Below, in pieces: positions 43,796-52,657 of a stretch of DNA of 64,000 nt. Origin of the DNA: Candidatus Peregrinibacteria bacterium (GTDB lineage: Bacteria; Patescibacteriota; Gracilibacteria; UBA1369; LOWO2-01-FULL-3). Within the stretch, counting starts at the first letter, position 1. Each line of letters begins with the position of its first letter. Location of the stretch: the NCBI GenBank assembly GCA_026395515.1, contig JAPLYN010000005.1, forward strand, positions 485,521 to 549,520, read 5' to 3'. Below the pieces are notes generated by a model. The model ran no database searches and was not told where the DNA came from. It saw only the letters and a program-made list of their open reading frames with translations. Position numbers and translations under genes: made by a program.

Positions 43796-45454
43796 ATGAA
43801 TTTTAAAATTAAAAAAATAAACAATAAACCGGAACCAGAGAAAAAGCAGAAACATATCACTGACAAAATTGATGATCACAAAGATCACAAAAAACACGAA
43901 GAAGAAAAAATACCTTCTTCAACCTTAGAAGAATTACAAATAAAACACTCAGGCAAAAAATTCAAAATCAGCCTAGGACTTTCTGCTTCACTAATAATAA
44001 TCTTAATTCTTACTGTAGGTATCGTAAAAGCCATGAGTAGTATAGACTTCAAAGTATTTCTGAAAGTAGCAGGAGATGATCTTCAAAAAGACGCTTATGG
44101 CCACACCAATTTCCTTCTCCTAGGAACTGGAAATAAAGGTCACGAAGGTGCAGATCTTACAGACACTATTATGGTTGCTAGTCTTGATGATGAAGACAAA
44201 TTGGTAACACTCACTTCAATTCCACGCGACATCTTTATCAAAGACGCAGCGCTTGGATCTCAAAAAATAAATCAGATTTATTATTCAGCAAAGAAAAAAT
44301 ATGGTAATTCAACACAAGGTCTAGACGCGATTAAAAACGAAATAGAAAAATTTACCGGTGTCCAAATTCACTACTGGATCAAAATAAATTTTGATGGTTT
44401 TCGTGATTTAGTAAACGCCCTTGGAGGAGTAGACGTAACTGTAAAAAAGAATCTTTACGATCCCCTATATCCAAAAGGAGAAACTAAAGGTTATGAAGTA
44501 TTTAGCCTAGCTGCAGGCCCACAACATCTTGATGGAGACACTGCCCTCAAATACGCCCGCAGCCGTGAAACCACTTCAGATTTCGATCGCGCAGATCGCC
44601 AACAACAAGTAATTAACGCTATTAAAGAAAAAGCTGTGAAAACAGAAACGATTCTTAACCAAGATAGAATTAGCAAAATCCTCGACACCCTAAAAGAAAA
44701 CGTAGAAACCAATATCAGCACTAAAGAATTATTCACCTTAGGATCTATAGCCGGAGAATATTCTACCGATAAAATTCAGCACAGATTTATTCACAATGAT
44801 CCAAGTAAATGTGGTGGTTTCCTCTACAATCCCCCAACCGCTCTTTACTACGGAATGTACGTACTCATTCCAGCAGGAAAGATGGATTTAGTTCATAAAT
44901 ATATGGATTTAAGTTTTAATTATCCTCAAGTAGGAGCCGAAAATAGCAAAATCCAAGTATTGAATGGCACAAAACGCGGAGGAGCTGCCGTAGAAACAAA
45001 ACAAATTCTTCGTCGCTTCTGCTTCAATGTCACAAAGTTTGGCAACGCTAGCAATAAAAATTTCACTGAAACAACTTATTATTACCAACAAAAAACAGAT
45101 AAAGATGGCAAGAAAGTAAACTCACGCCCTAAAGCCTTAGATTTCTTACAAAAATTAATTCCTGGCAAAGAAAGCACCGAAATTCCAGATGAATATTTGA
45201 AAGCTGGATATCCACAAAACACCGATATCATTATTGAATTAGGTACAGACTATACAAATTCCCCAAACTACATAGTTGATCCATTCCTTGGATTACCGGT
45301 ATATACTCCAAAAGCTACAACACCGGCTACACCAGCAACACCAGGAGCAAAAACTCCGGCAAAACCAGGAGCTACTACCACGACAAAACCAGCGACAACT
45401 GCAAAACCTGCTACTCCATCTACTTCAAATAAATCCTCAACCAAATCCAAATGA
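43796..45454 (+). CDS. LytR-CpsA-Psr family cell-wall ligase
   Basis: LCP enzymes attach anionic polymers or glycans to peptidoglycan. The 552-residue protein has a charged cytoplasmic tail with Lys/His-rich composition, a membrane segment (57-78), and the LCP domain (about 100-340) with LLLGTGNKG, TDTIMVASL, SIPRDIF, DALGG-like NALGGVDV and the ALKYARSR arginines that bind the lipid phosphate. A LytR_C-like segment (about 380-430) and a Pro/Thr/Ala/Lys-rich tail follow. A product of this kind fits the SLH-anchored surface, since SLH domains bind wall glycans. It overlaps the next gene by four bases. Confidence 0.9.
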   Translation: MNFKIKKINNKPEPEKKQKHITDKIDDHKDHKKHEEEKIPSSTLEELQIKHSGKKFKISLGLSASLIIILILTVGIVKAMSSIDFKVFLKVAGDDLQKDAYGHTNFLLLGTGNKGHEGADLTDTIMVASLDDEDKLVTLTSIPRDIFIKDAALGSQKINQIYYSAKKKYGNSTQGLDAIKNEIEKFTGVQIHYWIKINFDGFRDLVNALGGVDVTVKKNLYDPLYPKGETKGYEVFSLAAGPQHLDGDTALKYARSRETTSDFDRADRQQQVINAIKEKAVKTETILNQDRISKILDTLKENVETNISTKELFTLGSIAGEYSTDKIQHRFIHNDPSKCGGFLYNPPTALYYGMYVLIPAGKMDLVHKYMDLSFNYPQVGAENSKIQVLNGTKRGGAAVETKQILRRFCFNVTKFGNASNKNFTETTYYYQQKTDKDGKKVNSRPKALDFLQKLIPGKESTEIPDEYLKAGYPQNTDIIIELGTDYTNSPNYIVDPFLGLPVYTPKATTPATPATPGAKTPAKPGATTTTKPATTAKPATPSTSNKSSTKSK

Positions 45455-46119
45455 AACTAAATCAATTTATCGCTCAGAATACACATCTTTCCCGCAGACA
45501 AGTTGATCAAGCTATTAGAGACAAACGTGTTACGGTGAAAAACAAACTCACAGTAAATATGTCTTTAGAAGTGAATCCAGCCAAAGAAAAAGTTCGTTTA
45601 GATAAAAAATTAATTGAGAACAAGAATGTAAAAGTCTACATGGCTCTCTACAAACCAAAAGACTACATTTGCAGCATTCAAAAAGCCGAAGCTAAAAAGA
45701 AAACAATTCTTAAATACATTCCCCCTCGCAAACACCTCAAACTCGTTGATCGTATGGAAGTAGAAACTGAAGGACTAATTCTTCTCAGCAACGACGGTGC
45801 TTTCATCAATAAATTCCACGATCCTAAAAAGAGACCAGAGCAAGAATATTCTCTATTAGCAAAAGGAAAGATGGAAGACAAAGACTTAGAAAAACTAAAA
45901 AAATACTATAGTTCCTTCAAAATTCTCAAGACAAATACTCGAGAAACTCTACTTACACTAGTAATTAACGAAGGACGCAACAGACAAATAAGAAAAGCGT
46001 TTGATTCAATCAGACATCCTGTGAAATACTTGCAAAGAATCCGCATCGGCAATATAAAACTGGGTTCACTGAAGAAAGGAAAATCACGCCTATTAACTAA
46101 AGAAGAATTGGATGCTTAA
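45451..46119 (+). CDS. RsuA/RluB-family pseudouridine synthase homologue with altered catalytic motif
   Basis: The 222-residue protein has an S4-like RNA-binding segment (1-60) and the RsuA/RluB fold: MALYKPKDYIC, then the catalytic-motif region DRMEVETEGL (about 106-115), LLSNDG, and INEGRNRQIRKAF. In the family the motif reads GRLDxxTxGL; here the catalytic Asp is replaced by Glu (GAA at 45757-45759, read directly from the DNA). The enzyme may be altered in rate or be an RNA-binding relic. It overlaps both neighbours and lies inside an envelope operon. Confidence 0.8.
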   Translation: MKLNQFIAQNTHLSRRQVDQAIRDKRVTVKNKLTVNMSLEVNPAKEKVRLDKKLIENKNVKVYMALYKPKDYICSIQKAEAKKKTILKYIPPRKHLKLVDRMEVETEGLILLSNDGAFINKFHDPKKRPEQEYSLLAKGKMEDKDLEKLKKYYSSFKILKTNTRETLLTLVINEGRNRQIRKAFDSIRHPVKYLQRIRIGNIKLGSLKKGKSRLLTKEELDA

Positions 46120-47023
46120 CAGTCTCTTAAGCTTATACATCGCAAGTATTCTTGGACTCAGTCCAACACCTGCAAATATTCCTGGCGCCCCAAACGGTTC
46201 CGCCACACTTGCTGCAGCGACTCTTTCTGATGACCCAGCTTCTGCTTCAAAACCAATCAAAGACGCCCTACATATTTCCCCTATTATCGGAGCTCGTGGA
46301 AGTATTGCTCAAGATATAAATAGCGGTGAAGTTTTATTTGAAAAAAATCCTGATGAACGTCTAAAGATCGCCAGCATCACAAAGCTGATGACTTTATTAA
46401 TTGTGCTCGATGAAAACAAACTAGATGATGTAGTAACAGTGAGCCGCACGGCAGCAGGGACTCCTGGATCCACAATGTTTTTAGCAGCAGGAGAACAAAT
46501 CACTGAAGAAAACCTAATCTATGGAGCTTTAATTAATTCTGCCAATGACGCCGCAGTAGCGCTTGCTGAACACAATGCCGGCAGTAGCGCAGCCTTTGTA
46601 GTAAAAATGAACAACAAAGCTAAAGAGCTTGGCCTTACCAATACCCACTTTTCTAATCCAGTAGGTCTAGATGATTCTGACAATTATTCTTCTTCTCGTG
46701 ACATCGCCAATTTAGGCAAATACCTCTACCACAATCCACACATAAAAAAGATCGCCAAAATTAAAAACATGGACGTAAGATCTGTTAGCGGAAACTACAC
46801 TCATAAATTAGAATCTACCAATAAACTTCTAGACAGCTACTTGAAAATAAATGGTTTAAAAACTGGAACAACAGATGATGCCGGACGCTGTTTAATTGCT
46901 ATAGCCGAAAATAAAGATGGCCACGAAATAGTGACCGTCGTCTTAAATAGTACAGATCGTTTTGGGGAATCAAAAATTCTCATCGACTGGGTATTTAGAG
47001 CATTTACATGGCCTAACCAATAA
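46112..47023 (+). CDS. D-alanyl-D-alanine carboxypeptidase (peptidase S11)
   Basis: A low-molecular-weight penicillin-binding protein that trims the terminal D-Ala of peptidoglycan stem peptides. The active-site motifs are S88-I-T-K91 (SxxK), S143-A-N145 (SxN) and K250-T-G252 (KTG). The 303-residue protein lacks the C-terminal beta domain and amphipathic anchor of PBP5-like enzymes. The N-terminus is hydrophobic and acts as a signal or anchor. The gene overlaps the pseudouridine synthase homologue by eight bases and is followed two bases later by mraY. Confidence 0.9.
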   Translation: MLNSLLSLYIASILGLSPTPANIPGAPNGSATLAAATLSDDPASASKPIKDALHISPIIGARGSIAQDINSGEVLFEKNPDERLKIASITKLMTLLIVLDENKLDDVVTVSRTAAGTPGSTMFLAAGEQITEENLIYGALINSANDAAVALAEHNAGSSAAFVVKMNNKAKELGLTNTHFSNPVGLDDSDNYSSSRDIANLGKYLYHNPHIKKIAKIKNMDVRSVSGNYTHKLESTNKLLDSYLKINGLKTGTTDDAGRCLIAIAENKDGHEIVTVVLNSTDRFGESKILIDWVFRAFTWPNQ

Positions 47024-47025
47024 AC

Positions 47026-48093
47026 ATGACCACTCTCACCCTAAGCTTAATAATTGAAGATTTAGTTTTAATTGTTGGCTCCGGAACACTCGCCTTTATC
47101 ATTTTTATCATTCTAACTCCTTGGTTTCACAACCAATTAATAAAATTCAAAATTGGTAAACAACTTCGCGAAAACGCCCTAAGTGGTGAGAAGTCCACAA
47201 TTTTCAATCAACTCCACGCAAAAAAAACCGGCACACCAACGATGGGTGGACTTTTAATCTGGGGCACAATTCTTTTAGTTGTAGCCATTTCTATGATTCT
47301 TCAGAGAATGGGAATTTTTCATCAATCACTTTTCAATAGAAATGAAACCTGGATTCCCCTCTTCACTTTAATAGCTTGTGGAATTCTAGGCGCAATTGAC
47401 GACTACATTAACGTAAGAGGCATAGGTAAACACAAAGGATTAAGTGCTAAATGGAAATTCTTCTGGCAGTTTGTTTTTGGATTAGCTGGAGGTTGGTGGT
47501 TTTATTCAAAATTAGGAGTGAACTCAATAAAAATGCCTATTCCTGGAGCACCAGAACTCTATCTAGGTATTTGGTACATCCCAGTATTTATTTTCATCAT
47601 CATCGCAACTTCAAACGCTGTGAACTTTACTGATGGTCTAGATGGTCTTGCCGCAGGCCTATTAATTCTCGCTTTTGGCAGCTTCGGAGTTCTCGCCTAC
47701 GCCAAAGGTCTACTTATACTCTCTGCGCTCTGTGCAGTCATTGCAGGAGCAAATTTAGCCTTCCTTTGGTTCAATGTTCCACCGGCAAAATTCTACATGG
47801 GAGATACGGGCTCGCTCGCCCTCGGTGCCACTTTGGGAGTGATCGCCATGATGACCGGCCAAGCTCTTATTTTACCAATCATTGGCTTCATGTTTGTAGT
47901 TGAAGCTCTTTCCGTAATAATTCAGCTTACCTCAAAAAAGTTCTTCAAACGAAAAGTATTCAAGATTGCCCCTATTCATCATCACTTCGAACAATGCGGA
48001 TGGCAAGAATACACCATCGTAATGAGGTTCTGGATCATCGGAGGAATTATGGGTGCTTTCGGCACCATCCTCGGATTACTTAACATCCTGTAA
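47026..48093 (+). CDS. mraY: Phospho-MurNAc-pentapeptide transferase
   Basis: MraY makes lipid I from UDP-MurNAc-pentapeptide and undecaprenyl phosphate, the first membrane step of peptidoglycan synthesis. The 355-residue protein has about ten membrane segments and the signature motifs TPTMGG, GAIDDYIN, NFTDGLDGLAAG, FYMGDTGSLALG and the PIHHHFE triple-His loop. It closes the plus-strand envelope operon and overlaps the convergent FecR-like gene by 18 bases. In most bacteria mraY sits in the mur/fts cluster; here rsmH and the FtsL-like gene are about 7 kb away on the opposite strand. Confidence 0.95.
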   Translation: MTTLTLSLIIEDLVLIVGSGTLAFIIFIILTPWFHNQLIKFKIGKQLRENALSGEKSTIFNQLHAKKTGTPTMGGLLIWGTILLVVAISMILQRMGIFHQSLFNRNETWIPLFTLIACGILGAIDDYINVRGIGKHKGLSAKWKFFWQFVFGLAGGWWFYSKLGVNSIKMPIPGAPELYLGIWYIPVFIFIIIATSNAVNFTDGLDGLAAGLLILAFGSFGVLAYAKGLLILSALCAVIAGANLAFLWFNVPPAKFYMGDTGSLALGATLGVIAMMTGQALILPIIGFMFVVEALSVIIQLTSKKFFKRKVFKIAPIHHHFEQCGWQEYTIVMRFWIIGGIMGAFGTILGLLNIL

Positions 48094-49968
48094 TAGAGGA
48101 GATAAAGGTTTATCACCCTGCATCTGAACACCATAGGGGCCGTCCACTACTTTTGTTGGATCCACTGGATCTACAGGAGCAGTATCAGTAGCAGCTGGAA
48201 CCGCAGGTCTAGCCGTAATAGAAATTGACGTAGGTGTTGTTTCTACTGGAGCACTTACAATAACATCAACTGGCTTAACTTCTATTACTGGTTCAACAAT
48301 TTTCTGCAACTCCACAACTTTCTGAGTAGGAACCACATTAATAGCCTTTAAAAGGTCTATATTATCAGACACTTTGAGTGCAAGCTCGTCCTTCACCGCA
48401 GGAGCATCCTTAGGTAAATTATCAATCATTGTCACCACGCCAGTAATATCTTTTTTGTAATCATCTACGGCCTTATTCGCCAAATCATTTTTACCAGAGT
48501 CTTTCGCATCTTCAGCAGCAGCTAATTTATCAGCAGCTTGGTCCACTTTTAATCTTAATTTATCTACCTGATTATCTGTACCCATAAGCTGAGCATCATC
48601 CAAAATATTCTTCGCCAAATAATTTGGACTATCAGGTAAAGCAAGATTTAAATCTTTTTTCTGAATCAAAACTTTTGAATCTACATAGTCTCTCAATTCC
48701 TTAGCATAAGCTTTATCAGTATGTTCCACCTCAGAAACCATCTGGTAAAAGTTTTTAACCTTATCTCCAAACTTTTGAAGAGCTGCCTGAGCATCAGTTT
48801 TATCAGCAGCGGAAATAGTCGAGTCATTCAATTTAACCTGAGCAGCAATAAAATTTCTCTCAGATAAATCCAAATCGAATTTCTTTTTCTTTACATCATC
48901 GAAAGTCAAAAACAACAAAGCATCTTCTTTCAAAGAATTGCTGTAAGAGATTTCACCAGAATCATTTAGACCAACCGCTTTCCTCTTAGCTTCAATTAAA
49001 CGTTGTTCAACTTGAGTAAGATACACGTGATCATTTTGCATATTTTCCTTCACCCATCCTGAATCCTTATCTGCCACCTTTAATTCTGAAACACTTCCTA
49101 CATTTTTATCTACAACCAATTTTTCACCACTTAAAATTTGCTCAGTTTTCCCTGCAGTCTTGATAGAAACAGCATGATTAAACACACCAATTTCCACCTT
49201 TCCATTACTAATTTCTACGTTGAAGGCAGCCTTTTTAGCAGCAGTAGAAACATTATTTGCTTTAACAACAAAGGAAGAATCAGATTCCACTAAATTCAAA
49301 ACTCTGGACCAAACCTGACCTTCCACCAAAGAAACTTCAACATATGTGTTTACTGAATTATCATTTGGGCTCACTAATTTATTAATCTGAACTTCCGTAT
49401 TATTAGACATTCTGCTCACGCTATTATCAAAATAGCGAATCTCCGCAGATCCATTACTGCCAGTAATTACCTTATCATTCTCCATCAAAGCCATTCCCAC
49501 GTTTGCAGGAATTAAACTTTGTGAACGTTGAATTGCAACATCACCCTTAAAAGAATCTAAAGTTGTAAAAGTTCCAGCACTAACCACATAAGTCTCTACA
49601 CTCAAAAAAGAAAGCATTCCAAAGGAAATCGCTAGGACTAAAGTAGCACTCATCATTTTCTTCATCAAACCAAAATAATTTGAAAAGAAGAAACTTGCCT
49701 GAGGAGCCTGTTCAATCTTTTCCATAATTCTTTCCTTCATCTCCGCCTTCTTCACAGCACTCAATTCCACTTTCTCAGACAAAACCCTAACTGCACCAAC
49801 CAAAGAGAAAATTGAATGATCAATTTGCTGATGAGAGCTCAGTTTTATTTTACTCATAAGACGCTGTTTCATGGCATCCTTGCGAGCAGAATCGAGATTT
49901 GGCTTAGCACTAGATTCTAGTCTAGCCATCAATTCCTCGAGTCCTAATTTTGTGTTTATTGGGTCCAT
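48076..49968 (-). CDS. FecR-like membrane protein, candidate anti-sigma factor
   Basis: The 630-residue protein has a cytoplasmic N-terminus with two copies of a short helical motif (around 29-41 and 70-86, each ending KxRxMxKI), one membrane segment (about 107-125), a FecR domain (about 130-280, with the LMENDKVITGSNGSAEIRY stretch), then a long charged helical region and a Pro/Val/Thr-rich tail. FecR proteins often control a partner ECF sigma factor, and the sigma gene lies directly upstream (43-base gap). The helical extension of more than 300 residues is unusual. Confidence 0.75.
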   Translation of the reverse strand: MDPINTKLGLEELMARLESSAKPNLDSARKDAMKQRLMSKIKLSSHQQIDHSIFSLVGAVRVLSEKVELSAVKKAEMKERIMEKIEQAPQASFFFSNYFGLMKKMMSATLVLAISFGMLSFLSVETYVVSAGTFTTLDSFKGDVAIQRSQSLIPANVGMALMENDKVITGSNGSAEIRYFDNSVSRMSNNTEVQINKLVSPNDNSVNTYVEVSLVEGQVWSRVLNLVESDSSFVVKANNVSTAAKKAAFNVEISNGKVEIGVFNHAVSIKTAGKTEQILSGEKLVVDKNVGSVSELKVADKDSGWVKENMQNDHVYLTQVEQRLIEAKRKAVGLNDSGEISYSNSLKEDALLFLTFDDVKKKKFDLDLSERNFIAAQVKLNDSTISAADKTDAQAALQKFGDKVKNFYQMVSEVEHTDKAYAKELRDYVDSKVLIQKKDLNLALPDSPNYLAKNILDDAQLMGTDNQVDKLRLKVDQAADKLAAAEDAKDSGKNDLANKAVDDYKKDITGVVTMIDNLPKDAPAVKDELALKVSDNIDLLKAINVVPTQKVVELQKIVEPVIEVKPVDVIVSAPVETTPTSISITARPAVPAATDTAPVDPVDPTKVVDGPYGVQMQGDKPLSPLLQDVK

Positions 49969-50011
49969 CCTCTGATTAAAACGATAAAAAATGGCTTCTG
50001 TTACTAAGAAA

Positions 50012-50587
50012 TTAATAGGTCACTCCTAAATCCTCCAATTCCCTCTTCAAAGCTTTCAAAGCTCTGAACTGCAAAATTCTCAAACTTCCTTCACTTTTAC
50101 CAAGAATCTCTGCTATCTCGCTATTAGATAATTCGTTCACAAATTTATAAAGAATAATATCGTGATACTGCTTCTTCAATTTCACCATCGCCTTCTTCAA
50201 AACTTCATTATCAAACCTATCCTGAGTAATTTTAATTGGATGATGCATACGATCAAGATCCGGTAAATCCGGGTTCAATTCGTCATAAGCCTTATCTTTT
50301 GCCGCACGATAATGATCAATCACTAAATTATGAGCAATTCTGAAAACCCAAGCTGAAAAAGATTTCTGCTGAGGCTTATACTGTTTTAGATTCTCCCAAA
50401 CCTTCAAAAAAGCCGTTTCCACGATATCCTCTACATCCTCACCTTGAACACGATAATAAACATAACGATAAATCTGATCTATAAAGTTATCATAAATTTT
50501 CGCAAAAGCATCCTGATCACCCTCTTGGGCTGAACAGACTAAGGCTTCCAATTCAGACTCCTTCATTTTATCTTTTTCCTCTGCCAT
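50012..50587 (-). CDS. ECF-type RNA polymerase sigma factor
   Basis: The 191-residue protein has sigma region 2 (about 26-95, AFAKIYDNF, DIVETAFLKVWENL and FSAWVFRIAHN) and region 4 (about 130-185, LSNSEIAEILGKSEGSLR, a helix-turn-helix), with no region 1 or 3. It would direct RNA polymerase to a small regulon; the targets are unknown. The FecR-like gene downstream is the likely regulator. It starts four bases after fbp ends, so it may be cotranscribed with the sugar-metabolism genes upstream. Confidence 0.9.
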   Translation of the reverse strand: MAEEKDKMKESELEALVCSAQEGDQDAFAKIYDNFIDQIYRYVYYRVQGEDVEDIVETAFLKVWENLKQYKPQQKSFSAWVFRIAHNLVIDHYRAAKDKAYDELNPDLPDLDRMHHPIKITQDRFDNEVLKKAMVKLKKQYHDIILYKFVNELSNSEIAEILGKSEGSLRILQFRALKALKRELEDLGVTY

Positions 50588-50591
50588 CAGA

Positions 50592-51491
50592 TTATTTTAA
50601 CATATCGCAACATCTTTGTACTTCACTTTTGCTACCGATAAAAATTGGAGTCCTTTGCTCCAAAGTTTCTAGAGCCTTTTCCAAAATTCTCATTTTACCA
50701 TCGCTACTCGCTCCTCCAGCCTGCTCCATGATTAGACTCATTGGGGCGCATTCAAAAAGGAGACGTAGTTTACCATCAATCTCGTCTTTATGTCCAGGAT
50801 AAGCGAAAACTCCCTTCTCCTTTAATAATATGTGATTAACGTCTGGAACCATTCCGCCGGAATATCTCAAAGTATATTTTTCTTTAATCCAATAATTCAC
50901 TAATTCAAGGTAAGCTGGATTATTCACACAAGCTCGGAGATTTCCAGGAGCAAAATATTTACCTTCTCCAATCTGAATATTGTCCTTATCGAGAATAAAT
51001 TCTCCTTCATTATTGAGAATAAAATGAGCCACGCCTTTCTTCACTGTAAGAAAAATAGTCGTCCTCGGTCCATATACCGCAATCATAGAAGCCACCTGGT
51101 CATCACCCTTCACGCCAATAAAAGATTTTGTCTTATACAAGCCAACAATCGTACCCACAGAAAAATTAACATCAACAAGAGATGAACCATCCAAAGGGTC
51201 AAAAGCCAAAGCATACTCACCTTCTCCAATCTTTTCTTCGTCTGGCAATTCCTCAGAAGCAATCAATCCTACCCTCGCATTCTTCTTCAATTCATCAATC
51301 ATCAAATTATTAGAAAGCACATCAAGAGCCACTTGCTCTTCACCATAAGAATTGGTGGTGCCGACTTTCCCGGTATTTGCAGTACGCACTGCAACAGAAA
51401 TCTTTTTCACCGCTTCAGCCAAAGAGCCAAAAACGCCAACAAGTTCCTTATCTACGCCTAAACCCTCCAAATAATTTTTAATATTTTTCAT
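50592..51491 (-). CDS. fbp: Fructose-1,6-bisphosphatase, class I
   Basis: Fbp hydrolyses fructose-1,6-bisphosphate to fructose-6-phosphate, the committed step of gluconeogenesis. The 299-residue protein has the metal-binding strand FDPLDGSS (about residues 95-102) preceded by ASEELPDE, and an RYSGGMVPDVNHIL segment for sugar phosphate. Together with the aldolase and GAPDH genes upstream on the same strand it makes up most of an anabolic trunk from triose phosphates to hexose phosphate. Confidence 0.92.
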   Translation of the reverse strand: MKNIKNYLEGLGVDKELVGVFGSLAEAVKKISVAVRTANTGKVGTTNSYGEEQVALDVLSNNLMIDELKKNARVGLIASEELPDEEKIGEGEYALAFDPLDGSSLVDVNFSVGTIVGLYKTKSFIGVKGDDQVASMIAVYGPRTTIFLTVKKGVAHFILNNEGEFILDKDNIQIGEGKYFAPGNLRACVNNPAYLELVNYWIKEKYTLRYSGGMVPDVNHILLKEKGVFAYPGHKDEIDGKLRLLFECAPMSLIMEQAGGASSDGKMRILEKALETLEQRTPIFIGSKSEVQRCCDMLK

Positions 51492-51564
51492 GACTAATAG
51501 TTAATACGACAAAATTCTACAGAAGTTTCAGTAAAAGTGGAAGAACTTGTCTGAAGTAAAAACA

Positions 51565-52314
51565 TTAGAACGTAGCACCAATCATTCCACCAGCTCCCAA
51601 CTTATCCGGATCCACCGATACATAAGCCCCAGCTGTAAGCTGGCCCTTAGTTAAACCCAAAGTAGCCAAAAAATTTGTCAACGAAGGTCTCTCCCCAGAT
51701 TCTTTACCTAAATCATGAGTCAGGTAAACAGCTGTATTTAAACTCATCTCATCTTTCAAAGGCACTTTAACCAAAGCACCATGCGTAAAACTATCTTTAC
51801 CTGCAGCACCATAATAAGTGATCGCAATTTTATTATCAGTAGTAAGAGTACAATAGAACATAAGCTGAGTTCCTATCTCCCCACCTTGCTTTCCTACGCC
51901 CGCTCCAACCTCAACGGGCCCTTTCGCCACAGACAAAAACGCCTCACCATAGCCTTTATTTTGTTCACCTGGTGTCGTCACTGAATAAGCTCCCACACCA
52001 ACTGAAGTTCCACCCAAAGTTGTAAAAAGTTTGTTGGCAAACTCTAGTTTTATACCTTCCTGAGAACCATACATCATCGCTGAAATCTCCGCCGCCTCCA
52101 CTTCAGCATCCGCCTGTTCACCTTTCACTTCCTCCTTATCTTCTTTATCTCCACCAACCTTTTCAACTGTTTCCACTGCTTTTTCACCATCCTTCTGTAT
52201 CTCAACTCTCAAACCCTCTACCTTCTCATTTACTGGCTGTTCTTTAACAGAAGACTTCGGTTTATCAACTGCATTTTTCTCCAAATCTGATTGTTTACCC
52301 TCAGGACCTGCCAT
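51565..52314 (-). CDS. Protein with acidic linker and beta-rich, barrel-like C-terminus
   Basis: The 249-residue protein has a charged, probably disordered first 75 residues (rich in Glu, Lys, Val) and a beta-rich second part (about 80-249) with alternating Gly/aromatic strands ending in ATF. The second part looks like a small beta-barrel or channel-like domain, and a terminal Phe is typical of outer-membrane barrels, but there is no signal peptide and the window shows no outer membrane. I recognise no family. It lies four bases after the 52319 gene. Confidence 0.5.
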   Translation of the reverse strand: MAGPEGKQSDLEKNAVDKPKSSVKEQPVNEKVEGLRVEIQKDGEKAVETVEKVGGDKEDKEEVKGEQADAEVEAAEISAMMYGSQEGIKLEFANKLFTTLGGTSVGVGAYSVTTPGEQNKGYGEAFLSVAKGPVEVGAGVGKQGGEIGTQLMFYCTLTTDNKIAITYYGAAGKDSFTHGALVKVPLKDEMSLNTAVYLTHDLGKESGERPSLTNFLATLGLTKGQLTAGAYVSVDPDKLGAGGMIGATF

Positions 52315-52318
52315 ATTA

Positions 52319-52633
52319 TTATTTTAATAAATTCTCCGAATTCTCCAATTCTTTTTTTCTGCTTTTAGACTCAACTTTTTTAATAACTCTACCAGTGGTA
52401 TCTTTCAACTTTGCCTTAGCCTTTTTCGCAAATTCACTCATAATTCCCAAAAATTTCTCATTCTGCTTTTTAGCATATTTCAATCTATCCGGTTCACTGG
52501 AAAATAAACCCAACGCTTGTTCAATTTGGTCCTCGGTCGCCTTATCCACTTGGGAAAGAGCCACTTTTTTATTTTGTTCACTAAGCAACAAAGATCTCTT
52601 TATTAATTCCTTTAACTTATCGGTTTTTGACAT
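52319..52633 (-). CDS. Small basic helical protein
   Basis: The 104-residue protein is helical and Lys-rich, with no membrane segment or cysteine. Its first 45 residues (KELIKRSLLLSEQNKK, then a TEDQIEQALGLF helix) resemble the start of the 104-residue protein at 29539, including length. It starts 24 bases after the GAPDH stop and is followed within four bases by the barrel-like gene, again as a small helical protein ahead of a larger unknown. Function is unknown. Confidence 0.55.
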   Translation of the reverse strand: MSKTDKLKELIKRSLLLSEQNKKVALSQVDKATEDQIEQALGLFSSEPDRLKYAKKQNEKFLGIMSEFAKKAKAKLKDTTGRVIKKVESKSRKKELENSENLLK

Positions 52634-52657
52634 AGCAAAACATTAACATATAAAATA

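Noticed and set aside
45268..45450. Val/Gly-rich minus-strand ORF
   Set aside because: It is the reverse of the Pro/Thr/Ala-rich tail of the LCP gene; repetitive composition alone keeps the frame open.
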